From Rothia nasimurium (GTDB lineage: Bacteria; Actinomycetota; Actinomycetes; Actinomycetales; Micrococcaceae), in contig NZ_CAKMSR010000006.1 in the NCBI RefSeq assembly GCF_928381705.1, forward strand, positions 62,001 to 126,000: a stretch of 64,000 bases of DNA, in the 5' to 3' direction. A program made the position numbers and the translations under genes. The notes under the pieces are model-generated. The model was not told the origin of the DNA and did not search any database. It saw nothing but the letters and a program-made list of their open reading frames with translations. Positions 58,870-64,000 of the stretch are shown here, piece by piece (the first letter of the stretch is position 1; every line of letters begins with the position of its first letter).

Positions 58870-61800
58870 ATGAGCAGCGAACAGTCCGAGGTTGTAGAAA
58901 ACCTTGAAGAAACCCAGGCCGCAGAAGCTACCGCAGCCACTGAACAGGTTGCCGAAGTAAGCACCGAGGTGGAAGAGACTCAGGCCAATGGCCCCGAAGC
59001 GAAGGCCGTTGTACAGGCTGAAGAAACCGAGCCTGCCGAAGAAGCCACAGAAGAGGCAGCAGAAACTGAGGCAGAGTCTGCAGAAGCTGAAACAGAAGAA
59101 GCCCAAGCCCCCGCCGAAACCGCTGAAGAGCCTGCCGCTCCTCAGAAGAGCCTGCGTGAGCTCAAGGAAGAAGAGCTAGCCCAGGTCAACGCCGCTGTGA
59201 GCTCAAACAATCTGCTCTTCTACTCGCCCAACATGGACGAAATCATGGAGCAGCTGCGGGCCGAAAAGGAAGCCCGCCGTGAGGCCGAAGAAGCTGAGCG
59301 TCGTGAGCGCCGCCTGGCTGACCTTGACCCCGAAATCACCTCCCACCGCCGCCGTCGCCGCCGCAGGGGAGATGCTGACCTAGAATTTGAGGGCGGTACC
59401 GACGGCGACCCCGAGGACACCATCGTTAAGGTACGCGCCCCGCGCCTGTCTGACTCCCACAGCACCAACCGGGTCACCGGCGTCCGCGGCTCCACCCGCC
59501 TGGAAGCCAAACGCATCCGCCGCCGCGAAACCCGCGCTACCGGCCGCCGCCGCCAGATCATTACCGAGGCTGAGTTCCTGGCCCGTCGCGAGTCCGTTGA
59601 CCGCCAGATGCTGGTACGCCAGAAGGACGACCGTATTCAGATTGGTGTGCTTGAAGACGGCGTGCTGGCTGAGCACTTTGTCTCTAAGACCCAGCAGGAT
59701 TCCCTGATCGGTAACGTCTACCTGGGTAAGGTTCAGAATGTCCTGCCCTCCATGGAAGCTGCCTTCGTCGATATTGGCCGCGGCCGCAACGCCGTTCTCT
59801 ACGCTGGCGAAGTTAACTGGGACGTCACCGGCCTAGACGGTGCCCCCCGCAAGATCGAAAACGCCCTCAAAGCAGGCGACTCGGTACTGGTGCAGGTCAC
59901 CAAAGACCCCGTCGGCCACAAGGGCGCCCGCCTGACCAGCCAGGTCTCCCTGCCCGGCCGCTACCTGGTCTACGTACCCGGTGGCTCCATGACCGGTATC
60001 TCCCGCAAGCTGCCCGACGTTGAGCGTCAGCGCCTGAAGAAAATCCTCAAGGACCGCCTGCCCGAGGACGCCGGCGTCATCGTCCGCACCGCCGCAGAAG
60101 GCGCCAGCGAAGAAGAGCTGAGCAACGACATCAACCGCCTGCGCGTGCAGTGGGAAGAAATCAAGGCCAAGAGCGAATCCCGCAAGGTTCTGGCCCCCGA
60201 ACTGCTCTACCAGGAACCCGACCTGACCATCAAGACCGTGCGCGATGTCTTCAACGAAGACTTCACCTCCATGATGGTGCAGGGCTCGGACGCCTGGGAC
60301 TCCATCGAAGCCTACGTCACCTACGTTGCCCCCGACCTGCTGGACCGCCTGAAGAAGTGGGAAGAGGACGACGACCTCTTTGACCACTACCGGATTGAAG
60401 AGCAGCTTGCTAAGGCCCTGGACCGCAAGGTCTACCTGCCCTCCGGCGGCTCCCTGGTCATTGACCGCACCGAAGCGATGACCGTGGTGGACGTCAATAC
60501 CGGCAAGTTCACCGGCTCCGGCGGCAACCTGGAAGAGACCGTCACCAAGAACAACCTCGAAGCAGCCGAAGAAATCGTGCGCCAGCTGCGCCTGCGCGAT
60601 ATCGGCGGCATCGTGGTCATCGACTTCATCGACATGGTACTCGAATCTAACCGCGACCTGGTACTCCGCCGCCTGGTAGAGTGCCTGGGCCGCGACCGCA
60701 CCAAGCACCAGGTTGCCGAAGTAACCTCCCTGGGTCTGGTGCAGATGACCCGCAAGCGCATGGGCACCGGCCTGCTCGAAGTCTTCTCAGAACCCTGTGA
60801 AGCCTGCGCCGGCCGCGGCATTCTCGTGCACGACCAGCCCCTGAAGGGCCGCTCAGGTGGCGCTAGCGACTTCATCCACCGCGCCGAGCGCGATGACCGC
60901 AAGCGCTACCGCAATCAGAAGACCCAGAACCGCCGCGACTTCACCGAGGTTGACGAAGAAACCGAGCAGAAGACCGAGGCCCGCAAGGCTGCCCTGGCCA
61001 ACATCGTTGCCGCCAGCGCCCACCACGAGGACGAGCAGAGCGAGACCGAGTCCAAGTCAGCCCGCAAGCGCAAGCGCCGCAAGCGCAACCGCCGCGCCGA
61101 GGCAGGCCTGGAACTGGAGACCCAGCAGAACCAGGACGCCCGCGGCGAGCAGGTGCTCACCATCGGCGACGAGGTCATTGAGCTGCCCACCGGGGCGGAC
61201 GCCGACACCGAAGAGAGCATGGGGGAGCAGGGCTCCTTCACCCTCGAATCCCTGGCTGCCGTCTTTGACGCCGACGCTGAGAACGAGACCGAAGGGTCTT
61301 CCGAGGAACGCTCAAAGGGCCGTCACCAGTCCAAGCGCCGGGGCGGTAAGAAGCGTGAAGACATCTCAGCAGATGACTTCTCCGTCAACTCCGATGCCTC
61401 ACTCGATGTAGACCCCGAAATTGACTCCCGCTTCACCCAGAACTCATCCCGACTCGACGCCATCCGCGCAGGAGAAGCCCGCGCCCGCGCCTCCCAAAAG
61501 GCCGGACGCGACTACGAACCCCGCGACGGCGAAGAATCAACTACCTCAGGTGAGCGCACCGGCCGTAACGACCGAGCCGGACGTGCAGACCGCACCGACC
61601 GCCGCGACACCCGCAACCAGGACGAGTCAGGCAAGGGCCGCACCCGCAAGCCCCGCCGCGCCTCAAGCTCCGACGTCAAGTACGTCGCCCCCATCGAGGT
61701 CGTAGCAGACCCGGCCGTCACCGGCGTTGCCACCCCCGGTAAGAAAGCTGAGGTAGCACCCGAAACTCCGGTTGAGGCGTCTGCACCCGCAGCTGCTCCC

Positions 61801-62016
61801 AGCGAAGCGCCCCGCAAGAAGCGCCGCTCCCGCCGCGCCGTCAGCTCAGGTGCAGGCTCCACCGAAGTACGTACCGAAGAGGTCAGGGCCGCAAGTGGTA
61901 GTTCCGTGGTAGCCAGCATCGACCAGGCAGCCAAGCCCGCAGCATCCAGCGATGACGCCCCCGTCATGCTCGGCGTCGGCGTCTCAGCTGCAGAGATCAA
62001 GCGGGCAGGTAAGTAA
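58870..62016 (+). CDS. rne: Ribonuclease E/G
   Basis: This 1048-residue endoribonuclease starts mRNA decay and processes rRNA and tRNA. An acidic Ala/Glu-rich stretch fills residues 1-110, a basic Arg-rich stretch follows (RRRRRRGD), and the S1 domain starts near 265 (DSLIGNVYLGKVQNVLPSM). The catalytic Asp pair lies in VDVNTGKFTG and RDIGGIVVIDFIDM, and the zinc link is CEACAGRG. The final 330 residues are disordered, with basic patches, and may scaffold a degradosome. This layout, with the catalytic core between two disordered arms, is characteristic of actinobacterial RNase E. The ATG follows AAGGAG by about ten bases. Confidence 0.95.
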   Translation: MSSEQSEVVENLEETQAAEATAATEQVAEVSTEVEETQANGPEAKAVVQAEETEPAEEATEEAAETEAESAEAETEEAQAPAETAEEPAAPQKSLRELKEEELAQVNAAVSSNNLLFYSPNMDEIMEQLRAEKEARREAEEAERRERRLADLDPEITSHRRRRRRRGDADLEFEGGTDGDPEDTIVKVRAPRLSDSHSTNRVTGVRGSTRLEAKRIRRRETRATGRRRQIITEAEFLARRESVDRQMLVRQKDDRIQIGVLEDGVLAEHFVSKTQQDSLIGNVYLGKVQNVLPSMEAAFVDIGRGRNAVLYAGEVNWDVTGLDGAPRKIENALKAGDSVLVQVTKDPVGHKGARLTSQVSLPGRYLVYVPGGSMTGISRKLPDVERQRLKKILKDRLPEDAGVIVRTAAEGASEEELSNDINRLRVQWEEIKAKSESRKVLAPELLYQEPDLTIKTVRDVFNEDFTSMMVQGSDAWDSIEAYVTYVAPDLLDRLKKWEEDDDLFDHYRIEEQLAKALDRKVYLPSGGSLVIDRTEAMTVVDVNTGKFTGSGGNLEETVTKNNLEAAEEIVRQLRLRDIGGIVVIDFIDMVLESNRDLVLRRLVECLGRDRTKHQVAEVTSLGLVQMTRKRMGTGLLEVFSEPCEACAGRGILVHDQPLKGRSGGASDFIHRAERDDRKRYRNQKTQNRRDFTEVDEETEQKTEARKAALANIVAASAHHEDEQSETESKSARKRKRRKRNRRAEAGLELETQQNQDARGEQVLTIGDEVIELPTGADADTEESMGEQGSFTLESLAAVFDADAENETEGSSEERSKGRHQSKRRGGKKREDISADDFSVNSDASLDVDPEIDSRFTQNSSRLDAIRAGEARARASQKAGRDYEPRDGEESTTSGERTGRNDRAGRADRTDRRDTRNQDESGKGRTRKPRRASSSDVKYVAPIEVVADPAVTGVATPGKKAEVAPETPVEASAPAAAPSEAPRKKRRSRRAVSSGAGSTEVRTEEVRAASGSSVVASIDQAAKPAASSDDAPVMLGVGVSAAEIKRAGK

Positions 62017-62019
62017 GAA

Positions 62020-62142
62020 GGTGATGAAAGGTAAATCAGGCTCGCAGCGAAGCTGCTGGCTCGGCGGCTGGCGTGAATCGCTTGTGAGCGAAGCGAACCA
62101 GCGAGAGGGTCGGCAGCGAGCGCGAGCCTGATTTACCGTCAC
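62020..62142. repeat. Long inverted-repeat element after rne
   Basis: Perfect 16-bp arms GGTAAATCAGGCTCGC (62030-62045) and GCGAGCCTGATTTACC (62122-62137), extended by GGTGA/TCACC outside, enclose 76 bp rich in GCGA and CAGC repeats (for example GTGAGCGAAGCGAACCAGCG). It has no coding potential and no T-run, and resembles in style the elements at 19725-19830 and 29679-29770. Confidence 0.8.
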
Positions 62143-62188
62143 CCGTACCCCTTACTACACCCTGAGGGGTTCACCACATATCTTGCTC

Positions 62189-62231
62189 AGCACCGACTCA
62201 CCACGTAAACTGGTGAGTCGGTGCTGTTTCC
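62189..62231 (+). terminator. Terminator downstream of rne
   Basis: CAGCACCGACTCACCA pairs perfectly with TGGTGAGTCGGTGCTG around seven bases and is followed by TTTCC. Confidence 0.85.
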
Positions 62232-62429
62232 ACAAGCAAGCGTTAGCGTGGACTCAGCTAGGCATATTCCACCAGGGATAAGGCCACACCATCTCAAAAC
62301 GACAGAACCTGAAACCGCCCGGTACGTACTGAGCAAACCGGGTCACCACCTTGCTGTTGAGCCCGAGTTCCTTTCAGGAAGATTCGTTTTGAACCATTAA
62401 AATGACGTCAAGAAGAAGTGAGTTCCCAA
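62232..62429 (+). promoter_or_regulatory. Leader region of rplU-rpmA
   Basis: About 200 bp without a gene. CCCGGT and ACCGGG can pair, and CCACAAGCAAGC with GCGTTAGCGTGG is another inverted repeat. A ribosomal-protein leader is plausible here, but I see no known L21-binding motif that I can name. Confidence 0.4.
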
Positions 62430-62741
62430 GTGGCATACGCAATTGTCCGCGCTGGCGGCCGCCAGGAAAAGGTCTCAGTTGGAGACCTGGTTACCCTTGA
62501 CCGCGTCGCTGGCGAGCCCGGTAGCACCATTGAGCTGCCCGTGCTGATGCTGGTTGACGGCGACAAGGTCACCGTTGATGCAAAGTCCCTGGCTTCAGCC
62601 AAGGTCACCGCAGAAAAGATCGAAGACCTCCGCGGTCCCAAGATCGTTATTCAGAAGTACAAGAACAAGACCGGTTACAAGAAGCGTCAGGGCTTCCGCG
62701 CCGAACTGACCACCGTTAAGATCACCGCGATCAACGCATAA
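62430..62741 (+). CDS. rplU: 50S ribosomal protein L21
   Basis: The 103-residue protein begins [15 protein letters not shown] and ends with the basic [15 protein letters not shown] block that contacts 23S rRNA, which is standard for L21. The GTG chosen gives the family's normal N-terminus; a GTG four codons upstream is possible. No strong ribosome site is visible. It is followed by rpmA and obgE, the usual order in actinobacteria, and shows the codon bias of a highly expressed gene. Confidence 0.97.
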   Translation: MAYAIVRAGGRQEKVSVGDLVTLDRVAGEPGSTIELPVLMLVDGDKVTVDAKSLASAKVTAEKIEDLRGPKIVIQKYKNKTGYKKRQGFRAELTTVKITAINA

Positions 62742-62794
62742 GTTCAGCTTAGACTGGTTTTATCCCAACATTCTTTGACCTAAGGTAGGCATCA

Positions 62795-63052
62795 ATGGCA
62801 CATAAGAAGGGCGCAAGCTCCACCCGTAACGGCCGTGACTCAAACCCCCAGTACCTCGGTGTTAAGCGCTACGGCGGCGAAACCGTCAACGCAGGCGAAA
62901 TCCTCGTTCGTCAGCGCGGCACCCACTTCCACCCCGGCAACAACGTAGGCCGCGGTGGCGACGACACCCTGTTCGCTCTGGCAGCAGGCAAGGTCGAATT
63001 CGGTACCCGCAAGGGCCGCAAGGTAGTCAACATCCTTGCAGCCGCTGAGTAA
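62795..63052 (+). CDS. rpmA: 50S ribosomal protein L27
   Basis: The 85-residue protein has the L27 N-terminus [17 protein letters not shown], whose tail reaches the peptidyl transferase centre, and [20 protein letters not shown]. There is no Firmicute-type cleavable N-terminal extension. TAAGGTAGG precedes the ATG. It lies 53 bp after rplU and a terminator follows. Confidence 0.98.
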   Translation: MAHKKGASSTRNGRDSNPQYLGVKRYGGETVNAGEILVRQRGTHFHPGNNVGRGGDDTLFALAAGKVEFGTRKGRKVVNILAAAE

Positions 63053-63076
63053 GGTCTAAACACCTCACCTCAGTAG

Positions 63077-63114
63077 AAGGGCGATTACGGGGCAACTCGT
63101 AATCGCCCTTTTGC
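63077..63114 (+). terminator. Terminator after rpmA
   Basis: AAGGGCGATTACG pairs perfectly with CGTAATCGCCCTT, then TTTGCG. Confidence 0.9.
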
Positions 63115-63224
63115 GTACCTCACCTGCGCAAAGCCGCCCAAGGAGCGTCCGGCCACAGACCGGCACCGGGGCGACCCTGTAGACTAGATAACCAAACCAA
63201 ACTTTTTTGAAGGAGCTTGCACTC

Positions 63225-64000
63225 GTGGCAGAATTTGTAGATCGCGTGGTCCTACACGTAACCGGTGGGCACGGTGGGCACGGCTGTGTCTCGGTTCGCC
63301 GTGAGAAGTTTAAGCCCCTCGGCGGCCCCAACGGCGGTAACGGCGGCAAGGGCGGCGACGTCATCCTGCGCGTAGACGCCCAGACCACCACCCTGCTCGA
63401 ATATCACCACAGCCCCCACCAGAGCGCCCCCAACGGCGACATCGGGCGTGGCGACATGTCCCACGGCTTCAACGGCCAAGACCTGATTCTGCCCGTACCC
63501 CAGGGCACCGTGGTCAAGGACCGCGACGGCAACGTACTGGCCGACCTGGTGCGCATCGGCGATGAATTCGTCGCAGCAGAAGGCGGTATCGGAGGTAAGG
63601 GCAACGCTGCCCTAGCTTCCACCAAGCGCAAGGCCCCCGGCTTTGCCCTGCTCGGTATTCCCGGCTCTACCCGCGATGTCGTGCTGGAACTCAAATCCAT
63701 TGCAGATATCGCCCTGGTGGGCTACCCCTCAGCCGGTAAGTCCTCCCTGATTGCCGCGATTTCAGCAGCCCGCCCCAAAATCGCTGATTACCCCTTCACC
63801 ACCCTGATTCCCAACCTGGGTGTGGTCCAAGCCGGCGATACTCGCTACACCGTAGCTGACGTGCCCGGCCTGATTGAGGGCGCCTCCGAAGGTAAGGGCC
63901 TGGGCCACCGCTTTCTGCGCCACGTTGAGCGCTCCAGCGCCCTGGTGCACGTGATTGACTGCGCCACCCTAGAACCCAACCGTGACCCCATCAGCGACTT
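63225..64000 (+). CDS. obgE: Obg GTPase, 3' end cut by window edge
   Basis: Obg/CgtA is an essential GTPase in 50S ribosome assembly and the stringent response. The first 160 residues are the glycine-rich Obg fold ([13 protein letters not shown]), followed by the G domain with G1 GYPSAGKSS, the PFTT switch and DVPGLIEGA. About 258 codons are present before the window ends, so the TGS domain or C-terminal tail cannot be judged. The start is GTG with GAAGGAG about nine bases upstream. It has its own space after the rpmA terminator. Confidence 0.97.
   Translation, partial: MAEFVDRVVLHVTGGHGGHGCVSVRREKFKPLGGPNGGNGGKGGDVILRVDAQTTTLLEYHHSPHQSAPNGDIGRGDMSHGFNGQDLILPVPQGTVVKDRDGNVLADLVRIGDEFVAAEGGIGGKGNAALASTKRKAPGFALLGIPGSTRDVVLELKSIADIALVGYPSAGKSSLIAAISAARPKIADYPFTTLIPNLGVVQAGDTRYTVADVPGLIEGASEGKGLGHRFLRHVERSSALVHVIDCATLEPNRDPISD

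Noticed and set aside
59833..60708. A 291-codon frame antisense to rne
   Set aside because: Same reason: a complementary-strand shadow of a strongly conserved gene.
1..64000. CRISPR array or cas genes
   Set aside because: No regularly spaced repeat series or Cas-like protein is visible.

Overview
The window is ordinary high-GC actinobacterial chromosome. It most resembles a member of the Micrococcaceae close to Rothia, which is an inference from protein style and gene content rather than from a search. Supporting signs are the class A RNase P RNA, a mycothiol-era CPWC thiol protein of the Rv2466c type, paired clpP1-clpP2 genes upstream of clpX, an MptB-type mannosyltransferase, a group II truncated haemoglobin, a translational T-box before ileS, and many apparently leaderless genes with a TANNNT -10 box 6 to 7 nt before the start codon.

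Layout. 1-3.8 kb: start of msrA, Nif3-like protein, yaaA, rnpB, def, tRNA-His, orn. 3.9-13 kb: mptB, a tRNA-Arg with a decayed second copy, a lipoprotein beta-lactamase-like hydrolase, tag, ssb, ettA, tesB, then a decayed tandem duplication (unknown protein plus globin) that carries a MepB-like gene. 13-20 kb: pepN, rpiB, an Nei/Fpg glycosylase, two paralogous lipoproteins, a HAD phosphatase, and tRNA-Gly(CCC), tRNA-Gly(TCC) and tRNA-Pro(TGG). 20-29.6 kb: tig, an iron-regulated siderophore ABC transporter, clpP1-clpP2-clpX, a mycothiol-dependent reductase. 29.7-33.3 kb: valS and an SDR. 33.3-35.0 kb: a clearly AT-rich island with one unknown membrane protein.

35-49.4 kb is a metabolic block joining assimilatory sulfate reduction (cysH-cysD-cysN-TauE-like exporter-sulfite reductase), nitrite reduction (nirB and nirD, here divergent) and the three siroheme steps both reductases need: cobA, sirC and sirB. 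This block also holds pdxY. 49.4-51.3 kb holds a tautomerase-acetyltransferase fusion. 51.4-57.6 kb: T-box, ileS, folC, a DUF4233-like membrane protein, ndk. 57.7-64 kb: VKOR, a long leader and rne/rng, a long inverted-repeat element, then rplU-rpmA-obgE.

The most unusual signal is a pair of full-length paralogues (43.5-44.4 kb and 50.4-51.3 kb). Each has an AbiEi-like N-terminal part and a DUF559/PD-(D/E)xK-like nuclease part, and each is bracketed by its own private inverted repeats (about 22-25 bp for one, about 15-20 bp for the other). No transposase or AbiEii toxin is nearby. The repeats share a GCGTCC core, and the related heptamer GCGGACG/CGTCCGC appears far more often across the window than base composition predicts. 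I propose this nuclease-plus-palindrome arrangement as the best candidate for an undescribed system.
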